Notes under the pieces: model-generated
What the model saw: only the letters and a program-made list of their open reading frames with translations
The model's database searches: none
What the model was told of the DNA's origin: nothing
Source: G958295645 sp965242735
GTDB taxonomy: Bacteria > Gemmatimonadota > Gemmatimonadetes > Longimicrobiales > Gaopeijiaceae
NCBI GenBank assembly: GCA_965242735.1
Contig: OZ251497.1
Coordinates: 2,418,001 to 2,482,000 of the forward strand
Length of the DNA stretch: 64,000 nucleotides
Direction: 5' to 3'
Position numbers and translations under genes: made by a program
In this document: positions 16,732 to 25,461 of the stretch, in pieces
Numbering within the stretch: the first letter of the stretch is position 1
How the letters are laid out: the number at the start of each line of letters is the position of its first letter

Positions 16732-18612
16732 GTGAACCCGCCCGGACTCTCCAGGACGCCGAGCCCGTTGCTGGCACGCGTGCGCAACGCCGACTTTCGA
16801 GCACGCGTTGCCGTCGCGGACGCCGGCGGCAGTTGGTCCTACGGCGAGCTGGCCGCGGCGGCCGAGACGACGGCGCGAAGGTTCCGCGAAGCCGCAGGAG
16901 GCTTGGCGGGAGAACGGGTGGCTTGCCTGGCGCCGCCCGGCCGCCGCCACGTCGCCGCGCTGCTGGCCGCCTGGACCGAGGGCGCGACGGCCGTGCCGCT
17001 GGCGTCCTCCCATCCGTTGCCCGAACTGACGCATGTCCTGGACGACGCGGCCCCGCGCCTCGTCCTCGCCGACCCCTCCCTGCCCCAGGCCGCCGGGCTG
17101 CTGCAGGCCGCCGAGGACCGGGGCGCGACCACGCTCCTGCTCGCGGACGACAAGGGGGCGCCCGGCCACGCCGAGGAGCCAGCGCGTCCAACCCCTGCTC
17201 GGAAGGGGGCGCGCGCAGACTTCCCAAGCGGCGAACCCGCCGACGGGGCGCTCCTCGTCTACACGAGCGGCACGACCGGCCGGCCGAAGGGAGCGCTTCT
17301 CGCCCACCGCGCCTTGACGGCCCAAATGCGCTCGCTGGTTCAGGCTTGGGCATGGACGAGCGAGGATCGAATCCTTCACGTGCTTCCCCTGCACCACGTC
17401 CACGGTCTGGTCAACGCGCTCTGTTGCGCTCTGTGGTCCGGCGCGGCCTGCGAGTTCGCGTCGGCGCGGCCTGCCGCGGACGTCTGGGAACGGTGGGCGG
17501 ACGGCGGCGTTACGGTGTTCATGGCCGTGCCGACGATCTACGGGAGACTGGCCAGCGAATGGGAGCGAGCGCCGGAGCGGGTGCGGCGACGCTGGTCGCG
17601 CGGGGCGGCGGCCCTGCGGCTCATGGTGTCGGGTTCGGCCGCTCTTCCCGTGTCGGTCTTCCAGCGCTGGCGGGCGGCGTCCGGACACGATCTTCTGGAG
17701 CGCTACGGCATGACCGAGACCGGCATGACGCTCTCCAACCCCCTCGCCGGACCCCGGCGGCCGGGACACGTGGGGCAGGCCTTGCCCCCGGTCGAGGTGC
17801 GGCTCGTGGGAGAGGACGGCGCGGTCGTGCCGGAGGGGCGGGCGGGCGAGATTCAGGTTCGCGGCCCAACTGTGTTCTCCCAGTACTGGAGGCGTCCCCA
17901 GGAGACGGAGGGAGCCTTCGTCGAAGATTGGTTTCGCACGGGCGACCTGGCTCGCGTGGACGACGGCGCCTATCGCATCTTGGGGCGCCGGGGCACGGAC
18001 ATCTTCAAGACGGGGGGCTATCGCGTGTCGGCGTTGGAAGTCGAGGAAGCGTACAGGACGCACCCCGGCGTGCGCGACATCGCGATCGCCGGCGTCGCGG
18101 ACCCGGAATGGGGCGACCGGCTCTGCGCGGCCTATGTCCCCGAGGCCCCCGCGGACCGCGAGGGCCTCGAAGGTCCCGACGACCCTGAGGGCTCCGAACG
18201 CCCTGGAGGCTCTGGAAGCCCTGAAGGCCCTGCCAAGGCCACGCCCGACGCGCTGCGCGCATGGGGCAAGGAACGCTTGGCGCCCTACAAGGTGCCGCGC
18301 GCCTTTGTCCCGGTCCGGCAGCTCCCCCGCACGGCCATGGGAAAAGTCCGCCGCGCCGAGGTGGCCCGTCTCTTCGGCCCGCGCGACGACCGAGCCCGTC
18401 GCAGCCGCACTGAGCCGCACGCTCCGCGCTGCACATGCACCAGTCGATCCAGGCCGCGCGACGATCAAGCCCACCGCCGCAGCGCCGAGCCGGGCGGGCC
18501 CGGCCCCCGCCCCGAGGACGCGGCCGGCCTCCGCCGTCCCGGCGCCGCGATTCCGGAACCCGGCGGCCCGTGCTCCCCGCCGACTCCGCGGCGCAGAACC
18601 GGCTCTCCATGA
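16732..18612 (+). CDS. Acyl-CoA synthetase, malonyl-CoA synthetase (MatB/ACSF3)-like
   Basis: A 626-residue AMP-forming ligase. The A3 motif is YTSGTTGRPKGALLAHRA, A5 is ERYGMTETGMTLSNPLAG, A7 is FRTGDLARVDDGAYRILGR, and the A8/A10 region ends with APYKVPRAFVPV...GKVRR. The sequence LPLHHVHGLVNALCCALWSGA and the M-T-E-T-G-M-T-L-S-N string resemble malonate or methylmalonate ligases, so a short diacid is the likely substrate, converted to its CoA ester. The GTG at 16732 follows GGAG. The last about 80 residues are a low-complexity Arg/Pro-rich tail containing the 75-bp repeat pair. An EG/PEG-rich linker also interrupts the C-terminal domain. The stop overlaps the next start as ATGA. Confidence 0.87.
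   Translation: MNPPGLSRTPSPLLARVRNADFRARVAVADAGGSWSYGELAAAAETTARRFREAAGGLAGERVACLAPPGRRHVAALLAAWTEGATAVPLASSHPLPELTHVLDDAAPRLVLADPSLPQAAGLLQAAEDRGATTLLLADDKGAPGHAEEPARPTPARKGARADFPSGEPADGALLVYTSGTTGRPKGALLAHRALTAQMRSLVQAWAWTSEDRILHVLPLHHVHGLVNALCCALWSGAACEFASARPAADVWERWADGGVTVFMAVPTIYGRLASEWERAPERVRRRWSRGAAALRLMVSGSAALPVSVFQRWRAASGHDLLERYGMTETGMTLSNPLAGPRRPGHVGQALPPVEVRLVGEDGAVVPEGRAGEIQVRGPTVFSQYWRRPQETEGAFVEDWFRTGDLARVDDGAYRILGRRGTDIFKTGGYRVSALEVEEAYRTHPGVRDIAIAGVADPEWGDRLCAAYVPEAPADREGLEGPDDPEGSERPGGSGSPEGPAKATPDALRAWGKERLAPYKVPRAFVPVRQLPRTAMGKVRRAEVARLFGPRDDRARRSRTEPHAPRCTCTSRSRPRDDQAHRRSAEPGGPGPRPEDAAGLRRPGAAIPEPGGPCSPPTPRRRTGSP
18376..18493. repeat. Direct repeat pair, 75-bp offset, in the acyl-CoA synthetase tail
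   Basis: GCGCGACGACCGAGCCCGTC at 18381 recurs diverged at 18456 as GCGCGACGATCAAGCCCACC, and the similarity continues to GAGCCG (about 40 bp in all). The offset keeps the frame, giving RDDRARRSRTEP and RDDQAHRRSAEP in the protein. Copy 1 contains GCGAC...GTCGC. Confidence 0.82.
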
Positions 18613-20183
18613 TCGACGGCCTGCTGGAGAACCTGCGCGCCTACTGGATCGCGTACCTGCTGCTGGCTGCGTACGGGGCCATGCTGGCCCACCACGCATG
18701 GGCGGGCAACCGCGGCACGCGCGGGGTCGCCGACTACTTCGTGGGCGGCCGCGCGATGGGACCCGTCGCCATCGGCCTTTCCTTCTTCGCCACCTATTCG
18801 AGCACCAACTCCTTCGTGGGCTTCTCGGGACAAGCCTACGACTGGGGCGTGACGTGGTTCCTCTTGGTGCCCTTCGTCGTCGCGGCGAGCCTGTTCGCCT
18901 GGATCGCCGTCGCGCCGCGCCTGCGCACGTTCACGGAGTCCTTGGGCTCGCTGACGATCGCGGACTTCATCGGCTTTCGCTTCGGAAGCGGCGGCGCCCG
19001 CTTCGTGGCGGCCTTGATCGTGCTGCTGGCCTCCTTTTTCTACATGACGGGGGTCTTCAAGGGCATCGGCAACCTGCTGGAGGTCTTCCTGGAGATTCCG
19101 TACCGGAGCGCCATCGCCGTCGTCTTCGTGGTGGTGATGGTCTACACGGTGGCCGGCGGGTTCATTTCGGTCGTCAAGACCGACGCGCTTCAGGGCGTCG
19201 TCATGGTCGGGGCCGCGGCGCTGCTGGCCTGGGGCGCCGTCTCCGCCGCGGGAGGACTGGGCTCGTGGCGGGCGCTCGCCGACGACCCCTCGACGGCGCC
19301 CCTTCTTCAATGGGGCGGAGCCGTGCCGGTTTCCCTCGTCTTGGGCGTGGTGTTCGCCACCACGGTCAAGTTCGCGGTCGAACCCCGCCAGCTGTCCCGC
19401 TTCTACGCGCTGGAGAGCCGCGCCGCGGCCAGACGCGCCGCCTGGGTGTCGACGCTGGCCTTCGTCGTGGTGTACGCGCTTCTGGTGCCCGTGGGCCTGT
19501 ACGCCCGCAACGTCCTGCCCGGCGGTGTTCCCGACACCGATCTGGTGGTGCCGCGCCTGTTGGCCGCCGAAAACGTGTTCTCTGGAGGCGCCGGCGCGTT
19601 CCTGCTGGTGGCCATGGTCGCCGCAGCCATGTCGTCGCTCGACAGCGTGCTGCTGGTGACGGCTTCCACCATGGAGAGAGACGTCGCCGGTCTGGTGCGC
19701 CGGGCTCTGACGTGGCGACGGAGAACGCCAAAGCCGGGGAGCGCACTGCGCGAGCCGCGCGCTCCGCCAGGAGAAGGGCCCGCCAACCGCGGGGCAGAAC
19801 GCTCGGCACTGCTTCGCACCCGGTTGTGGGTCGCGCTCTTCGCGCTCGTCACGGCCGTCATCGCGCTCAATCCGCCCGGCGGCGTCGTGGCGCTGACGAG
19901 CTTGTCGGGCGCCGTGTTCGGAGCCTGCTTTGCGCCGCCGCTCGTGCTCGGACTCTATTGGCGCCGGGGCAACGGCGCGGCCACGCTGGCCTCGTTCGGG
20001 ACGGGCTTGGCCGTGTTGGCGGCGTGGCCGGATTCGCGCATTCACGAAGTCTTCCCTGCCGTCCTGCTGTCGTTCGTCGCCTACGCCGCCACCGCCTTGG
20101 CCACTCGTCCCAACGATTCCAAGGAGGTGGACCGGCTCTTCGCTGCCGAGCGCTCGCGGCGCGCCCCGGCCGATCTAGCCTAG
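18609..20183 (+). CDS. Sodium:solute symporter family transporter
   Basis: A 524-residue SSS-family membrane protein with about 13 helices. The N-terminal block DYFVGGRAMGPVAIGLSFFATYSSTNSFVGFSG is the helix-1 signature, and GGFISVVKTDALQGVVM plus AAAMSSLDSVLLVTASTMERD (Na+ site helix 8) are typical. The start ATG overlaps the acyl-CoA synthetase stop (ATGA), so the two are probably translationally coupled and the transporter may import the acid that the synthetase activates. This coupling is the strongest hint to substrate. A Pro/Arg-rich cytoplasmic loop (about 375-400) is longer than usual. Confidence 0.9.
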   Translation: MIDGLLENLRAYWIAYLLLAAYGAMLAHHAWAGNRGTRGVADYFVGGRAMGPVAIGLSFFATYSSTNSFVGFSGQAYDWGVTWFLLVPFVVAASLFAWIAVAPRLRTFTESLGSLTIADFIGFRFGSGGARFVAALIVLLASFFYMTGVFKGIGNLLEVFLEIPYRSAIAVVFVVVMVYTVAGGFISVVKTDALQGVVMVGAAALLAWGAVSAAGGLGSWRALADDPSTAPLLQWGGAVPVSLVLGVVFATTVKFAVEPRQLSRFYALESRAAARRAAWVSTLAFVVVYALLVPVGLYARNVLPGGVPDTDLVVPRLLAAENVFSGGAGAFLLVAMVAAAMSSLDSVLLVTASTMERDVAGLVRRALTWRRRTPKPGSALREPRAPPGEGPANRGAERSALLRTRLWVALFALVTAVIALNPPGGVVALTSLSGAVFGACFAPPLVLGLYWRRGNGAATLASFGTGLAVLAAWPDSRIHEVFPAVLLSFVAYAATALATRPNDSKEVDRLFAAERSRRAPADLA

Positions 20184-20240
20184 CCCGACCGGAGCGGCCG
20201 GGCAAAGCGACGAACCGCTTCTCGCTGAGCGGCGGCTACG

Positions 20241-21605
20241 CTAAGTCTCGGCGGCGTGGCCTCGATTCGCCTCCCGCGCCCCGCCCGGGCGACGGCCGAC
20301 TGCCCGTCGGCGCTTGTCGGACGCATCGGCCACGAAGGCACAAGCCACGCCGGTGACGAAGATGGCGGGACCCATTAGGTCAATATTGCTCTCCGCCATC
20401 GCCAGGAACGTGACCGGCACAGTCAGGCCCAGAGCCGCGTCGACGGGGTAGGAGCGCGGAAGCGTCCATGCTCCGCGCACCAGCGCCGCCAACGCCAGCG
20501 CATACAGCGCCATGGGGATAATGCCGGCTTCGCCGCCCATGGAGAGAAAATGATTGTGCGCTCCAGCGCGAAACAATGTGGGCGCGCCCCGTTCCAGCCC
20601 CAAGACCGACTGCAGGACCGGCGCGCCTTCCATGTGGAACATCTCCCCAAGTCCGTGGCCGACAATGGGCGACTGCAGGTACTGTTCCCATGCGACGGCC
20701 CAAATCAAACCTCGCAACGACAACGTCACGGCAGACAAGTCCCCAGCCAAGACCTGGCCAACGGCGATCAAGCGCAAGGCTTGTATGGGATGCGCAATCG
20801 TCGACCAATCGAGAGTCGTCGCAATCAAGGTGAGGCAGGCCGCAATAGCCGCGACCCAAAGAAGAAGGAAAAGACGACGCGAACCGGGTCCCCGAAAGAC
20901 GAAGAAGATCAGGAGCGCGACGAATCCCAAGGCGGGCCCTCTCGAGAATCCCAGAACCATCGACGCGAACCCGAGAGACAGAGCCAAGAACCCGACCAGT
21001 CCTGATCGACGGCGCCCCAGCAACGCAATGCCCAAGCTCGCTGTGGCACACCCCGAGAAGGCCGAGAGTATCGGGTTCACGAACGCTCCCGAATAGCGAT
21101 AAGACTGCAAATTCAACCCCGGCGGAATCGGCAACCCTGCGCTGGCCCAGACAGGCAAGACGACAACCACGGCGGCACCGGCTGCCAGCACCGCCAGGAC
21201 GCCCCGGAACACCTTCTCCACTCCCCAGACGTCGATCACGGCACGAGCCCCGACCACGACCGCGGCGAAGAGCATGACGCTAGAGATCTTCGACTTGGCA
21301 TGAACCTCTATGTCGACCCATGCCAACGACGAAAGCTGCCACCAAGTCAGCATGCCAATGCCCAGATGAGTCGCCGTGCTCGCAAGGAAGAGGCTGCCCG
21401 CGGTCCCTATGCGATCGACCGTGCGCATGCCCACGAACGCCAGGATGACCACCGCGGCGAGCATCTTGACCCGAAAAAGCAACACCAGCACGGGCCACGA
21501 CACCATCGGGAATTCGAAGATCAGCAACACGGAAAGCATCCAAAAGCCGACGATGGTCGCCAAGGCCATGGGCGACCTAGAATGCCCGACCGCCTGGGTT
21601 GCCAT
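20241..21605 (-). CDS. O-antigen ligase / polymerase (Wzy_C) family membrane protein
   Basis: A 454-residue protein with about 11-12 hydrophobic segments and one large loop before the C-terminal helices. That loop has the region SPIVGHGLGEMF and the AHNHFLSMGGEAGIIP block, which is the Wzy_C signature containing the functionally important His. It either polymerises repeat units or ligates glycan to an acceptor in the outer leaflet of the inner membrane. It lies 14 bp after the GT2 glycosyltransferase on the same strand. Its ATG start gives a natural first membrane helix. Confidence 0.87.
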   Translation of the reverse strand: MATQAVGHSRSPMALATIVGFWMLSVLLIFEFPMVSWPVLVLLFRVKMLAAVVILAFVGMRTVDRIGTAGSLFLASTATHLGIGMLTWWQLSSLAWVDIEVHAKSKISSVMLFAAVVVGARAVIDVWGVEKVFRGVLAVLAAGAAVVVVLPVWASAGLPIPPGLNLQSYRYSGAFVNPILSAFSGCATASLGIALLGRRRSGLVGFLALSLGFASMVLGFSRGPALGFVALLIFFVFRGPGSRRLFLLLWVAAIAACLTLIATTLDWSTIAHPIQALRLIAVGQVLAGDLSAVTLSLRGLIWAVAWEQYLQSPIVGHGLGEMFHMEGAPVLQSVLGLERGAPTLFRAGAHNHFLSMGGEAGIIPMALYALALAALVRGAWTLPRSYPVDAALGLTVPVTFLAMAESNIDLMGPAIFVTGVACAFVADASDKRRRAVGRRPGGAREANRGHAAET

Positions 21606-21619
21606 GGATTAGTGCAGAA

Positions 21620-22618
21620 TCATAGCGGCTCGGCGGCGCCGGAACGGTTTCCGTCGACGTTGCCGGGGCTGAACCCGATCTTTTCCTTGACCAGATAGAG
21701 AGGCCGCCCCTGCACTTCCTGCAAGACTGCTCCCACATACTCGCCGATCAATCCCAGGAACACGAACTGCAACGCCACGACGAACAGCGCCAGCAACGTC
21801 ACTATCGTCCAGGACGACGGCCAGGCGCCGCCAAGAATGCGCGCGACGACGACATATCCGCCGAGCGCAATCGCTCCGCCGCCGCCGACCAAGCCGGCGC
21901 CGAGCGCAAGGCGAAGAGGCGCGACCGACAAGGCCACGAGCGACGTTCTGGCCATGTGCACGCGGCGCCAAAAATTGATCTTTGGCCGACCCCAGGATCT
22001 GTCCGGGCGCTCGAACCGAACAGGTTCCTGGAGAAAACCCACCCACGCGCTCAAACTCCTGTGGCTACGGACGCGCTCGGGCATCTGCTTCAGCGCGTTC
22101 ACCACTTCTCGCGTCATGAGCATGAAGTCGCACCGGTTGTGCAACGGCCGGCTCCTCGCGAGGAAGTCATGCGTACGCGAGTACGCCGCCGACGACCATC
22201 GAACCGACCAGGGATCGTACTTGCGAGAGGTGCGAACGCCGTACGCCACGTCCGCTCCTGCACGGCAACGGTCGAGCATGTCCAGCAGGACTTCGGGCGG
22301 TTCCTGGATGTCCGCGTCCATGACCGCCACGACGTCCCCCGAGGCATGATCGATCCCGGCCGCCACAGCACCTTCCTTTCCGAAGTTGCGCGACAGCGAC
22401 AAGACGCGCGCCCGGGCATCCTGTGCCTGCAGGCTCCGCATGACGTCCAGCGTGCTGTCCCGGCTTCCGTCGTTGACATAGACGACTTCCAGTTCGGTGC
22501 TCGGAAGGCTGCCGAGAGCGTTCGTCAGTCGCTCGTGCAGCCTGCGGATCCCTTCTCCCTCGTTGTAGCAGGGCACCACGACGGAGAGCGAACGGGGAAA
22601 CGCGGAAGAATCGGTCAT
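21620..22618 (-). CDS. Family 2 glycosyltransferase with two C-terminal membrane helices (GtrB/DPM1-like)
   Basis: A 332-residue protein. The GT-A domain starts SLSVVVPCYNEGEGIRRLHE, carries VVYVNDGSRDST and the DXD-type AVMDADIQEPPE, and is followed by two membrane helices near 235-295 and the terminal YVGAVLQEVQGRPLYLV signature. Such enzymes load a sugar from a nucleotide donor onto undecaprenyl phosphate. The start at 22618 (TDSSAFPRSLSVV) is preferred over an in-frame ATG at 22630; neither has a clear Shine-Dalgarno. It forms an operon with the downstream O-antigen ligase-like gene. Confidence 0.9.
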   Translation of the reverse strand: MTDSSAFPRSLSVVVPCYNEGEGIRRLHERLTNALGSLPSTELEVVYVNDGSRDSTLDVMRSLQAQDARARVLSLSRNFGKEGAVAAGIDHASGDVVAVMDADIQEPPEVLLDMLDRCRAGADVAYGVRTSRKYDPWSVRWSSAAYSRTHDFLARSRPLHNRCDFMLMTREVVNALKQMPERVRSHRSLSAWVGFLQEPVRFERPDRSWGRPKINFWRRVHMARTSLVALSVAPLRLALGAGLVGGGGAIALGGYVVVARILGGAWPSSWTIVTLLALFVVALQFVFLGLIGEYVGAVLQEVQGRPLYLVKEKIGFSPGNVDGNRSGAAEPL

Positions 22619-22904
22619 GGGTCGGAGCATCCGCCAAGGAGCATGTCCTGCTGGAAACGGAGAACCTGGCGCGGAACTAACCTAACGTTGCGAACAACGA
22701 GGGACGGCGAGGCGCGCGGGCGACCGCCGCTCCCGCCGAGCTGCAACGCCGCGCGCGGACGGCCATCGTCGATCACGGCCAGGTCCAGCCCGGTCGGCCA
22801 TTGTGCAACGCCGCGCGTGGACCGCCGCCGTCATTGGCGCCCGAAGCCGTCATTGCCTAAGTTGGCGGGCGTTCGCACCGACCTCTTGGCCCCAGGGACA
22901 ACCG
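22619..22904. other. Divergent intergenic region with a diverged repeat
   Basis: The gap between the glycosyltransferase and the redox module contains TGCAACGCCGCGCGCGGAC at 22742 and a near copy at 22804 (offset 62), plus GCCGTCATTG twice, 16 bp apart. I see no credible gene here. It presumably holds divergent promoters, but none is clear. Confidence 0.55.
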
Positions 22905-23117
22905 ATGCTTCTCGCTCTTGCGCTGGTTTCCGCCGCCTGCCACGCCGTCGCGGGAACGGTCTTTGCCGTCGCCTTTCTTTGGCGCGGACTCCCGGTCGTC
23001 GATTCGGCCGCGGCGCGGGGGACCTTCGGCTTTCGGCTGCTGATCGCGCCGGGAGCGGCGGCGTTGTGGCCGGTCATGCTCTGCAAGTGGGTCGCGGCCT
23101 CGAAGAGGCGCGCTTGA
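22905..23117 (+). CDS. Small two-helix membrane protein, first gene of the redox module
   Basis: A 70-residue protein with two hydrophobic segments (LLALALVSAACHAVAGTVFAV and GFRLLIAPGAAALWPVMLC) and a basic end. I do not recognise a family. The ATG at 22905 starts directly with the first helix. Its stop overlaps the TTG start of the next gene (TTGA), and that gene in turn overlaps the ferric-reductase/Rieske fusion, so the three are probably made together. A role as a small subunit or assembly factor of the fusion protein is inferred from this only. Confidence 0.65.
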   Translation: MLLALALVSAACHAVAGTVFAVAFLWRGLPVVDSAAARGTFGFRLLIAPGAAALWPVMLCKWVAASKRRA

Positions 23118-23539
23118 AGCGGAGCCACCGGCGCGCGCACGTCGTGCTCGTCTTGGGCAGCGCGGCCTTGGGGGCCTCTTTCTTCGCCGCGGGATGGTCG
23201 ATGCGCACGGAGCGTCCGGCCCCGCAACCCTTCCCGATCCTCGGAGCCCTCGCCGCCGAACCCGAATGGACGGTCGTGCTGCAAACGCCGCAGGGCCCGG
23301 CCGTCGTGTCGTATTTCCCGACGGGCCGCGTTCATGCGTCGCTGCCCCCGGGCCTGGATGCCGCCGAACCCGGCTTGATCGTGGAGACGGCGGGACGCGC
23401 CGACACGCTGGGCAGCCTGAACGGCGTGCGCGCGACCCTGCCGGCGCCGGCGCCGCTGGCCGGCGGGCAGCTGGTCCTGGCCGACCTAGCTCGCGGCCTT
23501 CGCTTGGCCGAGGCCCCAGCGCCCGGGGGCGCCCCATGA
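23114..23539 (+). CDS. Membrane-anchored periplasmic protein, second gene of the redox module
   Basis: A 141-residue protein with one N-terminal anchor (VVLVLGSAALGASFFAAGWS) after a basic start, followed by a beta-rich soluble part (WTVVLQTPQGPAVVSYFPTG and following). TTG at 23114 is the most likely start: AGAGG lies a few bases upstream and it overlaps the previous stop as TTGA. The end overlaps the next start as ATGA. I do not recognise the family and see no cofactor motif. Confidence 0.62.
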   Translation: MKRSHRRAHVVLVLGSAALGASFFAAGWSMRTERPAPQPFPILGALAAEPEWTVVLQTPQGPAVVSYFPTGRVHASLPPGLDAAEPGLIVETAGRADTLGSLNGVRATLPAPAPLAGGQLVLADLARGLRLAEAPAPGGAP

Positions 23540-25359
23540 GTCCGGACGCCTACCGCGCCGTGGCCTGGACGCCCGCGAAGAAGCGTTACGACGTGGTCCT
23601 TGGCGCGTCCATGCTGGCCTACGTGGTGGTGCATGCCGGCGCCAGCCTCGCTCGCCATCCCAACCTCCCGGCCGAGACGCTGATCATGCGGACGTCGGGC
23701 AGCCTGGCGTTCGTCATGATGACCGCGGCCCTGCTCGCCGGGCCGTTGTCGCGCCTGTCGCCGCGCTTCTTGCCGGTCCTGCGCAACCGCCGCCACCTGG
23801 GCGTGGCCACTTTTCTTGCGGCCCTCGTCCACGGCGGCGTGGCGTTCTTTCAGTTCCACTTCCTGGGCGTGCTCAACCCCGCGGCCAGCCTCCTGCTCGA
23901 CGGCGGCGCGCTCGGCGCCGGAAGCGACGGAATCCCGTTCCAGATCCTGGGCGCCTTCGCGCTCCTCGTCCTGTTTCTCATGGCGGCCACAAGCCACGAC
24001 TTCTGGCTCGCCAGCCTCACGCCCCGAGCTTGGAAGGCCCTGCACATGCTGGCCTATCCGGCGTATGCGGCCCTCTTGGGGCACGTCGCTCTGGGCGCCT
24101 TGCAGCAGGAAGCGCGCGACTACGCTTGGGTCATGGTCGCCGCCGTCGCGGCCGCCGTCTTCGCCGCCCATGCCGCAAGTGCATGGACGGGGCGGACCGG
24201 AGACCGCGCGCGCGCCGGACCGGACGGGCAGGGCTTCGTGCGAGCCGCACGGACCGCCGACTTGCGGCAAGGGCGCGGTCGCGTCGTGGATCTCGGGGCA
24301 AGCCGCGTCGCAGTCTTCCTTCACGAGTCCTCCATCGTCTGCGTGTCCAACGTCTGCAGCCATCAAATGGGACCGCTGGGAGAGGGCAAGATCGTCGACG
24401 GCTACGTGACTTGTCCTTGGCACGGGTTTCAGTTCGATCCTGCGACCGGGCGCGCTCCCGCTCCATTCGATGACTGCATCGAGACGCACGACACGGCAGT
24501 TCGCGACGGTTGGGTCTGGATCCGGACATGTCCGAACGCTGCCGGCGCCGTCGCCCGGAGCGCGCGCATCGAAACCGGCGTGGACCACCGCGAGGCTCCC
24601 TCCCCGCGACATACCTCCGGGTCGACCGCGCTTGGCCCCCGCATCGAGACCGGCATCGACCGCCAGAAGGCTCGTGGACGATCGGCGCGCCCGCTTGCGG
24701 CCACAGCCCTCGTGGCCGCTGTGGCCGTGGGCGTCGCCGGGGGTCTGGGGCATCGCGCCCTGGAGGGCGGATTCTTCGAATTCGGCGTCGTCCGGTCCGC
24801 TACGGGAATGCTGGTCGCCGATCCGTACCCCGCGCTGTTGGTGCCCCGCGGCCCCGTGTGGTCGCGCTACCTCCTGGCCGGACAAGGAAAGCATGGCGCG
24901 GACGACCTCGTGGCGGACCACGTCGGCTCCTGGGCAACCATCTCCGGGTCGCTTGTCTACAGAGACGGCCACGCGATGGTCGAAGTTCGAACCGTCGCGC
25001 CGGTTGCCGCGCCGCCCGCGTCTCCGCAGGCGGTCGCCGAAGACCTGGGAAGACACGTGGCGGAAGGCGAAATCGTTGGGGCCAAGTGCTACATGGGAGT
25101 CATGAATCCCAGCCACGGCGTGGTGCACCGAGCCTGCGCCGCTCTGTGCATCAGGGGCGGAATCCCGCCTTTGTTGCGCGTCGAGCACGCCGACGGAACG
25201 AGCCAAGGCCTCGTGCTCGCGGACGCCGACGGCAGACCCCTGAACGGACGCCTTGGGGGTCGTGCAGGTACGCTGGTCCGCGTTGTCGGCCGATTGGTTC
25301 GAGTAGACGCGACGCTGTACCTGTACGCCGACCCCGCCGACATCACTCAGATCGGTTGA
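23536..25359 (+). CDS. Ferric-reductase-like membrane domain fused to a Rieske [2Fe-2S] domain
   Basis: A 607-residue protein with three parts. Residues about 20-210 form a ferric-reductase-like six-helix domain (MsrQ/YedZ-like) with His residues in VVVHAG, LVHGGVAFFQFH and LHMLAY...LLGH that could bind heme b. Residues about 230-340 are a Rieske domain with complete ligands C274, H276, C293 and H296 (CSH...CPWH). After a linker with a duplicated RIETG(V/I)D segment comes another membrane helix (about 395-415), then a soluble domain containing GAKCYMGVM...HRACAALC with Cys from residue 518. The fusion suggests electron transfer between quinol or heme and a Rieske centre facing another partner. 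The direction and substrate are unknown. Confidence 0.82.
   Translation: MSPDAYRAVAWTPAKKRYDVVLGASMLAYVVVHAGASLARHPNLPAETLIMRTSGSLAFVMMTAALLAGPLSRLSPRFLPVLRNRRHLGVATFLAALVHGGVAFFQFHFLGVLNPAASLLLDGGALGAGSDGIPFQILGAFALLVLFLMAATSHDFWLASLTPRAWKALHMLAYPAYAALLGHVALGALQQEARDYAWVMVAAVAAAVFAAHAASAWTGRTGDRARAGPDGQGFVRAARTADLRQGRGRVVDLGASRVAVFLHESSIVCVSNVCSHQMGPLGEGKIVDGYVTCPWHGFQFDPATGRAPAPFDDCIETHDTAVRDGWVWIRTCPNAAGAVARSARIETGVDHREAPSPRHTSGSTALGPRIETGIDRQKARGRSARPLAATALVAAVAVGVAGGLGHRALEGGFFEFGVVRSATGMLVADPYPALLVPRGPVWSRYLLAGQGKHGADDLVADHVGSWATISGSLVYRDGHAMVEVRTVAPVAAPPASPQAVAEDLGRHVAEGEIVGAKCYMGVMNPSHGVVHRACAALCIRGGIPPLLRVEHADGTSQGLVLADADGRPLNGRLGGRAGTLVRVVGRLVRVDATLYLYADPADITQIG
24563..24675. repeat. 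Direct repeat pair, 75-bp offset, in the Rieske-protein linker
   Basis: CGCATCGAAACCGGCGTGGA at 24565 and CGCATCGAGACCGGCATCGA at 24640 begin a pair of diverged repeats of about 35 bp that end in AGGCT. The offset is 25 codons. The same core, CGCATCGAGACCGGC, also appears at 35492 in an unrelated gene and on the other coding sense. Confidence 0.82.
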
Positions 25360-25461
25360 GGCTACCCAAGCGCTGCCGCCGCGCGTAGAAGGCGGGGTCG
25401 ACGGGATCGTAGGGCGCCGCAGACCGGTCGAGGCTCCGCAAATGCCGCCACCGCTAGTCAG

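Noticed and set aside
12224..17353. A 1709-residue reading of the second LRR protein
   Set aside because: The part before the lipoprotein signal runs through the small membrane genes in another frame and has no homology; the GTG at 15430 is the sensible start.
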